This document shows positions 36,401 through 41,872 of a DNA stretch of 64,000 nt, in pieces. Location of the stretch: NCBI GenBank assembly GCA_963693315.1, contig OY856188.1, positions 269,757,114-269,821,113 on the forward strand. The letters run 5' to 3'. Each line of letters starts with the position of its first letter. Positions within the stretch are counted from its first letter, which is position 1. Made by a program: the position numbers and the translations under genes. The notes below the pieces were generated by a model. It was given only the letters and a program-made list of their open reading frames with translations, was not told the DNA's origin and searched no databases. This DNA is from Diogma glabrata (taxonomy: Eukaryota; Arthropoda; Insecta; Diptera; Cylindrotomidae).

Positions 36401-38586
36401 TCATAATCACTTGAAAAAGTTGCAAAACAAAATTTTTACCGGAAGTGAGAACCGGAAGTTGGAATGCAAAACTGCTATGAGCCGTAACAATTGCTTATGT
36501 CCCAAGTTTCATCCAATTCGATTATCAGGTACAGATGTTATAATGCTTTAAAAAAAAACAGTGCCTACCACTTTCTTTAATATCACTCAAAACCTAATAA
36601 ACTCCTTGCGACCTGCATCTTTTTTAAAAGTGTCATCCAAATTTATTCACGAACGAATGTTGAGTGCTCCCAAGTCCCAACAGCCATAAAAAAACCGGCT
36701 ACGGTTCATTATATGGTATCCGCCCCCTGGGGGTGGGGGTGGGTTTGTTAGAAAGCTTAGGTGGTGGGGGTTATATATATGTAGGTACCTTAGGCCGGAG
36801 GGGTGGGGTAAGGAAAGGGGGCAATGGTTTGTTGGAAAACTTAGGTGGTGGGCGTTATATAAATGTTTCTGCGACCCTGCAGTCCTTCGATCAATAGCAC
36901 CTACCCCACCCCACCCCCATCTTCTCCCGCACCCATCCCTTATTTAATTTTTTATTATTGTTATAATTTGATAGATGAAATATTTTAGGATATAATTTTT
37001 TATGATATATTATTTTATTTTTCACTCGCTTCTGCAACCCTGCAGACCTTTGATCAATAGCACTCCCCCCTCTTTCCCCGCACCCATCCCTAATCTAATT
37101 TTTTATTATTGTTCTAATTTGATAGTTCTGCGTGTTAATAAGAACAATTCTGGAAATTTCCTATGTTAAGATTGCTATGTTTCCCCCATAACTCCTAAAC
37201 ACCACAACTCCGGCCTAAGGTACCTAAATATATATAGCCCCCACTATTTAAGCTTTCCAACGAACAAACCCCAACCCCAGGGGGCGGATACCATATAACG
37301 AACTTGTGCCAAAAAACCTAGTAAAAAACAGCTATTGTATGGTGGGGGGACCCTCCAACCCTTTGTGCAATATAACCCAAAAGCTAATAAATCTTTCTAA
37401 TATTGATTGAAGCCTTTTACGAACCAATTTTTCATGAAAATCGATTTGCAACTGTGAACTACAGTAGAGATAAAACTTGAAAAAACAACTTTTCAACTGG
37501 AAGTGTCACACCGGAAGTTGGTATGCTGAAATATTGGAAACACTACTAAAACCTTATAAGTGTTAAGTTTCAACACGACTGAAAACCAGGATTAGAAGTT
37601 AATGAAGATTCAAACTTAAAGGTGTTTGGAAGACCCCAACAATTTTGTCCAAATACGAAACGAATCCAGATCTTCCACGTTCGAGTTAACTTGGATCATA
37701 TACCAAAGTTTCATCAAGACCCCCTGCGTTTATGTTACGAACCTATCCTATCCACAGACATTTTTTTTTGCTATTTAGATAGAGGATGATCTAAAACAAA
37801 AGATAAAATAAAATTTGGGGTATGTAAGAAATTGTGGGGAAGCAAAAATTATAGTTTTATTAAAAAAATTCAATCATTCATCAAACACGCACATCTCAAA
37901 CGGAACCAAAGACAAATATACAAAATACGAGAAATTCATAATCTTTGAAAACAATTCAATTTTTGCAATGGTCAGTATATAACCTTCAAGGCGCTTCTTA
38001 TATTACCACCATAAATTTTCACTCATTTCAATTAAGCATTATTTGTGGTAAAGATCTCGCGCATAACACATTTTGAACTTTTCAAGTCACTATTGAATAT
38101 AAATCGTAATTTTTCAACTTTTGACTACAGTACCAAGACTGAAACTTTCGGAAGTCGTAATATATTATATATTCTAATACATTAATAAAAAGGATTTACC
38201 TGTATGTTTTCATAACACCACATAAATAGGCCGATTTGTTTGAAACATGTTCCAAATTAGAGTCCAAAAATTGACTCAAAACACTTAAGGCACCATCAAC
38301 TGGAAATTCTTTTAAAGCATCTAATGCTCGTTCATCTAATTCTGCATGTGCTAATTTACCAGTTTTATATATATCGTCTAATTTTCCTGCCACCTAAAAT
38401 TAAATTAAACAGAACCTAAGTGATGGCTACATCCAAAACAATGTGTTTCTATATTTCTTAAAATACCCTTTTATCCAGGCCATATTCTAAAAGTTTTGGA
38501 TAATCATTTGTTCGTTCTCCGTCTCCTCTATCTTCAGATTTTAATCCAGATACCTCGTCTACTAATTCACCATTACCCTCCGCCAT
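261..38586 (-). CDS. Syp: Syncrip / hnRNP Q-R RNA-binding protein gene, 13 coding exons plus one alternative exon
   Basis: The gene encodes an RNA-binding protein of the hnRNP Q/R family. In animals this family binds mRNAs in nucleus and cytoplasm and acts in mRNA transport, stability, translation and splicing. Joining 38586-38467, 38393-38200, 28273-28146, 28089-27848, one of 24373-24238 or 25469-25334, 23011-22878, 13439-13311, 13243-13103, 13037-12934, 12863-12754, 4500-4334, 2842-2638 and 436-261 gives 1986 nt, or 661 residues plus stop, close to the length of vertebrate hnRNP Q/R. Every junction has GT donor and AG acceptor and the phases agree. Residues 1-104 are the acidic NURR-like domain; RRM1 is about 169-246 ([17 protein letters not shown]), RRM2 about 250-328 ([17 protein letters not shown]) and RRM3 about 345-415 ([15 protein letters not shown]). 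A Tyr/Gly/Arg-rich region follows, then a C-terminus with the vertebrate-like NWGSQPxxQQPL motif. The family assignment is very secure; exact isoforms need transcript data. Confidence 0.96.
437..913. other. Syp intron 12, first part: AT-rich, nothing recognised
   Basis: Homopolymer-rich intronic sequence with no open frame or repeat structure that I recognise. The intron continues past the hairpin element at 914-1514 to 2637; 1515-2637 is similar. Confidence 0.6.
914..1514. mobile_element. long-hairpin MITE, family A copy 1
   Basis: The left end (TTAGAATAGTTGTTAAA...) and the reverse complement of the right end (TAAGAGTGGTCGTTAAA...) are similar, and both continue into TTAAATTTTCTCA, a GGTGAAAAAAACACGA block and a cACGTGCCG/GCGGCACGTG block. 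The element therefore folds back on itself over most of its length. It is flanked by TA on each side. Two relatives lie at 22290-22757 and 26294-26838. There is no coding capacity, so it is non-autonomous. Confidence 0.75.
2638..2842 (-). CDS. Syp: Syp coding exon 12, Gly/Arg-rich
   Basis: A sharply GC-rich island in AT-rich surroundings. It reads openly from an AG acceptor at 2844-2843 as [13 protein letters not shown] and ends [20 protein letters not shown]. The CCAG|GTGAGG donor is in phase 1, which fits exon 13 exactly. The frame was chosen because it alone joins both neighbours. Another frame gives a more RGG-like peptide but stops just after the junction. Confidence 0.85.
2843..4333. 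other. Syp intron 11: AT-rich, no element recognised
   Basis: About 1.5 kb of T/A homopolymer-rich sequence between exons 12 and 11. I see no coding frame, tRNA-like sequence or terminal repeats. Confidence 0.55.
4334..4500 (-). CDS. Syp: Syp coding exon 11, Tyr/Gly/Asp-rich
   Basis: Encodes a Tyr-rich stretch ([20 protein letters not shown]) that matches the YYGY/DYRGGYEDPYY region of vertebrate hnRNP Q/R, followed by a Thr-rich tail. Acceptor TTGTAG|AT, donor TCG|GTGGGT, phase 1 in and phase 0 out. Such Tyr-rich low-complexity segments are typical of RNP granule proteins. Confidence 0.92.
5370..6400. repeat. family E repeat (CCGGAAGT-containing), about 430-bp subunits
   Basis: Two or three diverged tandem subunits. 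Each starts with a block like TTTTaACCGGAAGTGACAAA, then GATGCAgAACTG, then a CCAAGTTTCATCCAAtTCGAT block, a CCACTTTG...AAAACTAAT block and CATCTTTTTTcaAAGTGTCA. The unit starts near 5497 and 5930. Relatives are at 13735-14620 and 35880-37770. The lead-in at 5370-5490 is shared with 35930-36020. No open frame; transposon class unknown. Confidence 0.7.
6451..6900. mobile_element. 450-bp MITE with GGGTGCGTTCACCCGAC ends
   Basis: Terminal inverted repeats begin GGGTGCGTTCACCCGAC; left and right differ by one base over the first 20. The centre is AT-only sequence (ATAATTAT repeats). ATT flanks both ends, so a 3-bp duplication is possible. Uninterrupted copies of the host repeat (for example at 8187-8225) read GTGAAATTATTTTG, so it is not clear that any duplication exists. 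It sits inside the repeat at 6404-8260. Confidence 0.8.
6901..8430. repeat. dispersed repeat with TTTATATTTCAGAGATGGCGC units
   Basis: Diverged units share the block GTGAAATTATGTTGTTTG followed by TTTTTATATTTCAGAGATGG (near 6905, 7569, 7948, 8187). A second block, like CAAACTTCTCTCCTATTACA then GTTCACAGCTTTTCACGG, occurs near 7810 and 8050 in one orientation, near 7080 in the other, and again near 9930. Parts fold back on each other. No coding frame. Confidence 0.6.
8660..9178. mobile_element. 519-bp foldback element, TAGTCCCTGG ends
   Basis: The ends are inverted copies: TAGTCCCTGGRCCCWCGCC, then GATTTCATGTG and TTTTATACTTCGTGAGRCGCC, with homology continuing inward through CGTTCGGCMARCTCCGAAAAA. 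ATA lies just outside each end and may be the target duplication. No coding potential; the short open frames on both strands are mirror images of the arms. Confidence 0.8.
9230..9700 (-). pseudogene. non-LTR retrotransposon fragment (region between endonuclease and RT)
   Basis: On the minus strand, broken frames read [20 protein letters not shown], then after stops [20 protein letters not shown] and [17 protein letters not shown], followed by [17 protein letters not shown]. This pattern, a W-Y-K-x-A/P-x-W block followed by a basic K/R-rich linker, is typical of the segment before the RT domain in LINE ORF2 proteins. Only about 470 bp remain, with at least two stops. The clade cannot be assigned. 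Confidence 0.65.
9701..11515. other. Syp intron 10, middle: old repeats, no gene
   Basis: 9920-10050 carries a diverged copy of the CAAATTTG...CTTTTCACGACTG block seen at 7800-8060. 10250-10560 is less AT-rich (duplicated ACAGTCCGGCTTTTTAGC) but has no frame or structure that I recognise. The remainder is plain AT-rich sequence. Confidence 0.45.
11516..11710. repeat. deleted relative of the CCCGAGCAG element at 46003
   Basis: Starts GCCGAGCAGAAATTTGTTCGG and contains CATGAGTGTAACGCTTTT and GATCAGGT words, matching the reverse complement of the right half of 46003-46611. It then jumps to GGGGTCAAATACGAAAA, which matches that element's left half. The middle is missing. Confidence 0.65.
11711..12753. 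other. Syp intron 10, proximal part: AT-rich, nothing recognised
   Basis: About 1 kb between the repeat fragment and exon 10. Very AT-rich, with homopolymers and no features that I can support. Confidence 0.5.
12754..12863 (-). CDS. Syp: Syp coding exon 10, Gly/Arg/Pro-rich
   Basis: Encodes [17 protein letters not shown], then [16 protein letters not shown], the start of the low-complexity RNA-binding region. The 3' splice site is a tandem AAGAAG: AG at 12865-12864 gives start 12863, while AG at 12868-12867 gives start 12866 and one extra Ser. Donor TATG|GTAAGT in phase 1. Confidence 0.9.
12934..13037 (-). CDS. Syp: Syp coding exon 9, basic segment after RRM3
   Basis: Encodes [20 protein letters not shown] then [15 protein letters not shown], corresponding to the AKPPxxKRKE segment that follows RRM3 in vertebrates. 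This Lys/Arg-rich stretch could carry a nuclear localisation signal, which is inference. Acceptor TTATTAAG|GTG, donor GG|GTAAAC, phase 2. Confidence 0.93.
13103..13243 (-). CDS. Syp: Syp coding exon 8, RRM3
   Basis: Encodes [20 protein letters not shown] with RNP1 KDYAFVHF, then [20 protein letters not shown]. 141 nt, phase 0 at both ends. Acceptor TTTTTAG|GAA, donor GAA|GTAAGT. Flanking introns are only 67 and 65 bp. Confidence 0.95.
13311..13439 (-). CDS. Syp: Syp coding exon 7, RRM2-RRM3 linker and RNP2 of RRM3
   Basis: Encodes [19 protein letters not shown] and then [19 protein letters not shown], matching the WGNxxxVEWADP linker of vertebrate hnRNP Q/R and the RNP2 of RRM3. Acceptor TTTATTTAG|GTC, donor AAA|GTAAAC, 129 nt, phase 0 at both ends. 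Confidence 0.95.
13735..14620. repeat. family E repeat (CCGGAAGT-containing), second location
   Basis: Contains unit starts near 13750, 13985 and 14307 with five exact CCGGAAGT words, followed by the same TGTACTAAGTTTCATCC, ATCGATTATCAGAAATTGA and ACTAATCAGTTCCTTGCC blocks found at 5500 and 36000. Diverged, with internal deletions relative to the 430-bp unit. Confidence 0.7.
15014..15243. repeat. tandem duplication of about 115 bp
   Basis: Two adjacent units each carry GAAATTTgGCwCwGAGC, then ATAAAGTTTCATmAAAATTG, GGCmACGCCCACt and CCCATAGAACyCAAAATTT. Directly after it, 15240-15292 is a short tandem of ATTTTATG-like octamers. Confidence 0.7.
16030..16440. repeat. dispersed repeat family D, with an 18-base poly(C) run
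   Basis: Shares GTGTCATTTGAAAGAACACC, TTTTTGAGTTATTGTCAAAAA, GTTTCGACaCTGATTcACAGA and AATAATTCACAGAG words with 19280-19560 (same strand), and with 43440-43735 and 44925-45075 (opposite strand). A C-tract of about 18 bases lies near 16217. No coding frame. Confidence 0.6.
16570..16815 (-). repeat. tRNA-Lys(CTT)-derived SINE
   Basis: 16815-16748 on the minus strand reads as a decayed tRNA: acceptor GCCCCGC, A-box-like TAGCTCACTCGGTAGAGC, anticodon stem TGAGT/TCTCG around loop GTCTTTA (anticodon CTT, Lys), and B-box-like GGTTCAAGCC. The 3' acceptor strand does not pair with the 5' strand, so it is not a functional tRNA. Sequence continues to about 16570 as a non-tRNA body, the layout of a tRNA-derived SINE. 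The plus-strand open frame here is only its mirror. Confidence 0.75.
16816..19270. other. Syp intron 6, middle: old repeats, no gene
   Basis: No protein family is recognisable in the short open frames. 18170-18700 contains GATGCAGAATTaTT, TTTTATCAAAATC and ACTAGTCAG words suggesting a very diverged family E copy. A 20-bp direct repeat (AGATATTCATTAATGTTCC-like) lies at 17556-17600. Confidence 0.4.
19280..19560. repeat. dispersed repeat family D, second copy
   Basis: Matches 16236-16440 through TTCGACgTTGATTGACAGAA, CCACAGAGATAGG, ATATAGCGAAAGACTCAAAT and CTTTTTTGACCcAAaCGAG. Confidence 0.55.
20000..20022. repeat. perfect 10-bp inverted repeat
   Basis: ACTATCCCTA and TAGGGATAGT are separated by three bases, a compact hairpin in otherwise plain intron. 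No neighbouring motif suggests a function. Confidence 0.6.
21190..21900 (+). pseudogene. non-LTR retrotransposon fragment, C-terminal part of RT ORF
   Basis: Broken frames contain [30 protein letters not shown] and [20 protein letters not shown] followed by KHLKNIW, a damaged C/H segment and [12 protein letters not shown]. These match the thumb, 'YLGV', 'LTGHxxLRxHL' and zinc-knuckle-like end of LINE ORF2 proteins such as Jockey/R1-type elements. Several stops and frameshifts; not functional. Confidence 0.7.
22290..22757. mobile_element. long-hairpin MITE, family A copy 2 (decayed right end)
   Basis: The left end, TTAGACTAGTCCTTAAAAAC then GGTGAAAAAAACGAGGGC, and the right part, GATGATTTTGCGGCACGTGC, match copies 1 and 3. 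The outermost right end is poorly preserved, so the boundary is approximate. It lies 120 bp downstream of exon 6 in transcript direction. Confidence 0.7.
22878..23011 (-). CDS. Syp: Syp coding exon 6, second half of RRM2
   Basis: Encodes [20 protein letters not shown] with RNP1 NRGFCFLEY, then the helix [19 protein letters not shown]. Acceptor TTACTTTTAG|CT and donor AAG|GTATGT, ending in phase 0. The 9.4 kb intron to exon 7 is repeat-rich. Confidence 0.95.
23012..24237. other. intron between alternative exon 5b and exon 6: AT-rich
   Basis: No repeats or coding frames recognised. The intron that must be controlled for exon choice lies here and in 24374-25333. I could not find a convincing docking/selector pair by eye because the sequence is so AT-rich. 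Confidence 0.45.
24238..24373 (-). CDS. Syp: Syp alternative exon 5b, first half of RRM2
   Basis: The second 136-nt version of the same piece of RRM2. It begins [17 protein letters not shown], has the same RNP2 (RLFVGNIP), then [16 protein letters not shown]. The IGVxIS stretch is closer to the single vertebrate version than exon 5a is. Acceptor GGTTCCAG|CTG (phase 0), donor GCAC|GTAAGT (phase 1), so it can replace 5a exactly. Joining to exon 6 gives Pro at the boundary. Confidence 0.92.
25334..25469 (-). CDS. Syp: Syp alternative exon 5a, first half of RRM2
   Basis: One of two 136-nt exons that encode the end of RRM1 and the first half of RRM2. It begins [17 protein letters not shown] and carries the RNP2 motif RLFVGNIP followed by [16 protein letters not shown]. 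Acceptor CCCACAG|CTC (phase 0), donor ACAG|GTAATT (phase 1). The last base joins CT of exon 6 to give Ala. It is homologous to 24238-24373 and lies 960 bp upstream of it in transcript direction. Confidence 0.92.
26294..26838. mobile_element. long-hairpin MITE, family A copy 3
   Basis: Best-preserved copy. The left end TTAGACTGGTTGTTAAAAAT and the reverse complement of the right end TTAGACTGGTCGATAAAAAT match at 18 of 20 positions. The arms continue through AATTTTCT, a CGTGCCGCAAAATCATCGAA block and AAAACGTmTATTTCTGATGA. TA flanks both sides. Confidence 0.85.
27848..28089 (-). CDS. Syp: Syp coding exon 4, RRM1
   Basis: This exon encodes [11 protein letters not shown] followed by almost all of RRM1: RNP2 is EVFCGKIP and RNP1 is NRGYAFVTF. 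The stretch [17 protein letters not shown] is typical of the family. Acceptor TATTTAAG|GA, donor GAG|GTGAGT, phase 0. The phase 0 end is required by both of the alternative exons downstream. Confidence 0.96.
28146..28273 (-). CDS. Syp: Syp coding exon 3, linker before RRM1
   Basis: The exon completes the Arg codon of MKTYR and encodes QKHRASQQG, then [24 protein letters not shown], a stretch nearly identical across the hnRNP Q/R family. Acceptor TTTTTTTAAG|A and donor ACAACAG|GTAAA, phase 1. It is separated from exon 4 by a 56-bp intron. Confidence 0.95.
28534..29031. mobile_element. 498-bp long-hairpin element, AGAGCCCGCG ends, TA target duplication
   Basis: Two arms of about 220 bp are inverted copies with only scattered mismatches (AGAGCCCGCGAyGGCCAGAC ... 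GGGATAGTATTAaAAGTCAC), around a loop of about 50 bp. TA flanks both ends. It is inserted in a copy of the AT-rich repeat found at 63530-63620: the left flank (TTTTTGAATTTGTTATAG) and right flank (TTTTTGGAATTTTGAAAAAA) are adjacent there. Non-coding. Confidence 0.9.
29692..31510 (+). pseudogene. transposase-like multi-copy arthropod protein, broken
   Basis: From an ATG at 29692 the frame is Ser-rich, then reads [50 protein letters not shown] and [16 protein letters not shown]. After frameshifts come [20 protein letters not shown] (a CxxC...H...H zinc-like motif), and finally [15 protein letters not shown] and [20 protein letters not shown]. In-frame stops lie at 29929 and 30019, with frameshifts near 30280, 30480 and 30760. 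The LGLSKSxAxLLGSRL and FPENLG...ERRYxGKW motifs recur in uncharacterised arthropod proteins as I remember them. Function is inferred only from its position inside a TIR element. Confidence 0.6.
30885..31331. mobile_element. 447-bp MITE nested in the pseudogene, TTG target duplication
   Basis: The ends are imperfect inverted repeats of about 45 bp (TGCTrTGTGCCTCACACyA ... GCTAAATCAsTGrCTTTTC). TTG lies just outside each end (30882-30884 and 31332-31334). Removing the element and one TTG restores an uninterrupted reading frame across the site, so both boundaries and the duplication are supported. No coding capacity. Confidence 0.88.
31740..33149 (+). pseudogene. LINE ORF N-terminal part: 2A-like motif, PHD-like finger, AP endonuclease
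   Basis: The 469-residue frame has GIEKNPGP at residues 71-78 (NPGP at 31962-31973), a 2A-like sequence. Next is a C4HC-type finger (WHCTICKNI ... [11 protein letters not shown], residues 82-112). The endonuclease motifs are intact: [37 protein letters not shown] and GSDHVPI. The frame is lost at about 33012, where [16 protein letters not shown] continues in another frame. Earlier parts of the frame (residues 1-60) may not be coding. Confidence 0.85.
33110..35127 (+). pseudogene. LINE ORF reverse transcriptase part, broken
   Basis: RT motifs: [70 protein letters not shown], then after a one-base loss near 33908 the LDLSKxFDTV block, and [20 protein letters not shown]. The catalytic box reads YADN at 34153-34164 instead of YADD: the second Asp is lost by one base change. 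A TGA interrupts at 34339. The C-terminal part has [29 protein letters not shown] and [14 protein letters not shown]. Confidence 0.88.
35255..35850 (+). pseudogene. fragment of LINE family 2 (endonuclease end)
   Basis: Closely follows 59215-59900: AATGGTATACAACTGACcGA, TATATGATGCGAAAGA, TCAACCTAGATGGAATTTT and CTCACTGGACrtCGC occur in order. An internal block present at 59540-59680 is missing. Stops in all frames. Confidence 0.8.
35880..37770. repeat. family E repeat (CCGGAAGT-containing), interrupted by a foldback
   Basis: The lead-in (TTCTAATTATAAAAACATTA) matches 5415. Units start near 36032, 36436 and 37495 with ACCGGAAGTtGgaATGCA. The foldback element at 36704-37303 splits one unit. Unit spacing is about 400 bp where uninterrupted. 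Confidence 0.75.
36704..37303. mobile_element. 600-bp foldback element with GTTCrTTATATGG ends
   Basis: The inverted arms of about 90 bp share GTTCrTTATATGGTATCCGC, a CCCCCTGGGG block, GGAAAGCTTA and AGGTACCTTAGGCCGGAG. Inside are two direct copies of about 100 bp (36871-36976 and 37034-37128) with CCCTGCAG, GATCAATAGCAC, CCGCACCCATCCCT and TTTTTTATTATTGTT. The GC-rich arms stand out from their surroundings. I see no clear target duplication. Confidence 0.8.
38200..38393 (-). CDS. Syp: Syp coding exon 2, NURR-like N-terminal domain
   Basis: This exon encodes residues 41-105, the most conserved part of the hnRNP Q/R N-terminal acidic domain, including [27 protein letters not shown] and the ALSVLSQF helix. 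Acceptor TTTTAG|GTG and donor TACAG|GTAAAT, ending in phase 2. The next intron (28274-38199) is 9.9 kb and full of transposons. Confidence 0.95.
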
Positions 38587-38588
38587 TT
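38467..38588 (-). CDS. Syp: Syp coding exon 1, start codon
   Basis: A strong 3' splice site (pyrimidine tract then TTTGCAG, AG at 38590-38589) leaves only two untranslated bases before the ATG at 38586-38584, so the 5' UTR continues in an upstream non-coding exon. The exon encodes 40 residues starting [14 protein letters not shown], acidic and leading into the NURR-like fold ([12 protein letters not shown]). It ends at an AGG|GTATTT donor in phase 0. The next intron is only 73 bp. Confidence 0.9.
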
Positions 38589-38599
38589 CTGCAAATAGA

Positions 38600-40739
38600 A
38601 AAAAAAACGAAAATAAATTAACCAACAATATACAGATCAATTCATGATAATTATTTAGGAACAATAACACTGGCTTCAGTACATCTCAACTCACATAACG
38701 AAACTGAGGATTCTGCTTGTTTACTTTTACCTAATTTTATAGCCACAAAATCACTGTTTCACAAGCATAACCGTTTTACAAGAATAGGAATTTACATGTT
38801 AACTACAAAAAAACAATATTCAATTCTGTAAATTTTGTAAGAATATAATAATAATCGACCAAATAGTTTATTTATCTATTAATGAATAATATATTGTGCG
38901 TTTGAGATATTCATTCAAAGTTTGAGTAATAATAACGAAACGAAAAAAAAGCAAAATAGAAAGATAATTTTTTAATTCGCGAATCGCGATCATGAAAGTA
39001 GGTCATATGAAATGTGCTTGTATTTTTTTTTGCGCGACGTGCGTATAAAGATGTGTATTTATGTAAATACTGACAAACAACAATTCGCATATAATATTGT
39101 TAGTTTAGCAACTAATTCTTGTATTTTTATTTATATAAATTGTAGTTGTGTGTAATTTAAATTCGCACGCATTATTTTGTTTTTATCTAGGTATTTATTT
39201 ATTATTATTTTGTTGTTGTTGTAATACGCAAAATTATACTATCGTTGATGTATTTTTTAAATGAAAATAAACAGTTAGAAAAACAAATTTTTTGTCTATT
39301 ACGATTTTGTATATACATACATAAATAACGAAATTAACGCGAAAAAGGTCAATGAACGGTGACGTATAGACCTTCAAAAAATAAAAATATTTTTTCTTTA
39401 TATTTTTTTCATTTAGTAACTTTTATTATTCGCGTATACTAATTTCTTTAAAATTTCTTGAGATTTAATTATTAATATTTATTTGTTGTATTAAAGTGTA
39501 AAGTTTGTTAAAAAGGTTTTGATCAAAATGTTTTATAAATTAATTATATAAAAAAACTAAAAGTTGTAATAAAAATTAATTACAGGATTTTACTTAGTTC
39601 ATTGTGAGTAGAGAAAACATTTTTCTTAACTAACATATAACACTTAACTAACAGTTAACACTTATTTCAATAAACAACTATAACTATTAAATATTGAATA
39701 TATCCTTAAAGTTTTTTTTCTAACCATCACTAAATTCAATCGTCTTTTGCAGTTCAAAAACTTTAAACTTTTTTTTCTTTTCAAATACTTGGCACTTAAC
39801 TTTTAACAATAATTTATTCTTCCTTCTTCCCTTTTTAATGCACAACCTTACTCATTAGAAATAAAAGTAGACATTCGTCTAGCTAAAACAAACTACAGTG
39901 TTAAACTCAGACAAAATCAATAATTTTGCCACACAAGCTTTAACATTTTATTTGTATTAAGAAACCCAAAATATCTTTTGTACAGGAGTAGTATATATAT
40001 AAGAGAAAATAATTTCAAAAATAAAAGCGGATGAATTTGATATTTGAATGGGGTAGGATAGGACATATATAAACAACCCAAAATTTGCTTACAAATTAAA
40101 CGAGTGAAAAGTAAAACCATATTTTCATTCTTACCCATTCTTATACATATATAAAACAAAATGTGATGGGGAAGAAATGAATGTGTGTGTTAATTTTGGA
40201 GAAATATTATAGCGTGGAAAAGCAAGAAAATGTGTTGTATTGAAAATTAATTCTATAATAAAATTTGATTCATTTGATTGATTCATTTTTATCAATGTTT
40301 CATTTTTAACGCATGGTTAATAACAATGAATATGTCTATAACAAACAAAGAGTCGTTTTTGAGTTCATATATTATAAAAAAAAGTAACACTCTATTTGTG
40401 CTCTGAAATCGACTCCAGATCATTGCTCTAAGGTTCAATTACACATGTCTGAAAATTTTCACTAAAAAGATTGGCCGGTAGAAAATAATTGCAAACGATT
40501 AGAAATAAATAAAAAATGCACAAAAAAAATTTAACATACGAAACGAATTCAAACAATGGTTTCATTTTTGTCCTACGGTCCGCAAAATACGCTAGTCCTG
40601 CCTGATTTATTCCTGAACAAGACAATTTGAGTACACAACCATATGAAAACCATTGTCTACGGTAAATTTGACTCGTGTTCAAATAAATATGACTCGTTTT
40701 CAAATTTCGAGCCGTAATTAATGAGGAAGAAAATGTTTC
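38600..40739. other. upstream of Syp ATG exon: AT-rich, no gene
   Basis: By position this is 5' UTR intron or upstream sequence. No non-coding exon can be recognised without transcripts. No TE structure recognised. Confidence 0.45.
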
Positions 40740-40979
40740 AAACTAGATTAAAGTGGCCAGAGCCAAATCGCTAAAATGTGGGATAAAATGCAAAAATTCT
40801 TCCAAATACAAACTAATTACAATTTCTATTGCGAGAACATGGGACGGGCAAAACGTTCTATAGTTAGATTGTGCATAAATTTACTATTTAATGTTTTCCT
40901 TTACTATTTGTTTACTATTTATTTTTTCAACAAGAATTTCTATTTTAATTAGACATTTCTCAACCGTTAGGAAATATGA

Positions 40980-41690
40980 TTTCAGTGGTTCGTACATTCT
41001 CAAAATTCTTTCTTGTGCTGGCATTCATGCCAGCCAGCGAGTTTCACTGTATCCAAGAAGTTTGTTATATTCGGCATTACTTTTGTCGCAGAACTCCTTC
41101 AACGCGTAAAGTAAAATAACCGTAAATGTGTTTAACCCTGCCATTTACATCAATTGGAATTAAATCAGCAGCAGTTCTTATTTAGAATAGGGTCTGCGAA
41201 TCCAATACCCAAAACATTCTGGTTCAAATTCAAATTTAGCTTGCTTAAAACGTGTTACCAGCTCAAGCTGCAACTAAGTTTTTGTCAAGGTTAAATTTTT
41301 CAAACTTTTTAAGAATATACTCTGATAGTTGTTCCAATGCTCAGGTAAAGAGAAAATTCAAATAATCTAACCTTTACTCCGTCATGCTCTCTAAAATATC
41401 GAAATGGAATCGAAAAGATTTTTGTTTCCTTATGATTCGATGCATTTGTATAAGCCGTGGCAAAATTTGCAACAGACAAATCTAGTTTTAGTTGGTCAGT
41501 ACATGATCCATTAAAAATTTTTTGATTATGGTTTTTGATTTTGTGTTGGCACATGTATATTTGTTATCGAATAATGATTGAATTAGTTTAGATGTGCAAT
41601 CCATCGATCGAAAACTTTGGTTGAGGTTAATCGTATGGAAGGAGAAAACAGTTTCTGCAAGAGCTAGTTTTTCTCATTTCTAATGGTTAA
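40980..41690 (-). pseudogene. hAT-like transposase remnant
   Basis: Broken minus-strand frames read LALAETVFSFHTINLNQSFR, SMDCTSKLI, NFATAYTNASNHKETKIFSI, PFRYFREHDGVKVRLFEF, then LLGYSETRWLA and ILRMYEPLKSYFLT. The DASNHKxxKxxPxxxRYF and YSxTRWLxLxPAxxR...LKSYF patterns are those of the RNase H-like core of a hAT transposase group common in arthropods. Many stops and shifts; part of the element at 40752-42889. Confidence 0.65.
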
Positions 41691-41819
41691 AAAAACATTT
41701 TTAGGGTACTGGAACTGGCGGCTTATATCAACGTTTTTATGTTTATCTGTATCTATATGTCTCTTGATATCATCAACTGTCACGTCCACTGTTAATTTGC
41801 GTCTTTATATTTTGATAAA

Positions 41820-41872
41820 ACGATATTTATATTTATATTTATATTTATATTTATATTTATATTTTTTTTTTA
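41820..41872. repeat. (TTTATA)n microsatellite
   Basis: About seven tandem ATATTT hexamers followed by a T-run. The open frame across it is low-complexity and not a gene. Confidence 0.9.

Noticed and set aside
36664..36897. Gly-rich 77-codon open frame
   Set aside because: Comes from the G-rich arm of a foldback element; the mirrored arm at 37200-37303 gives no matching protein constraint.
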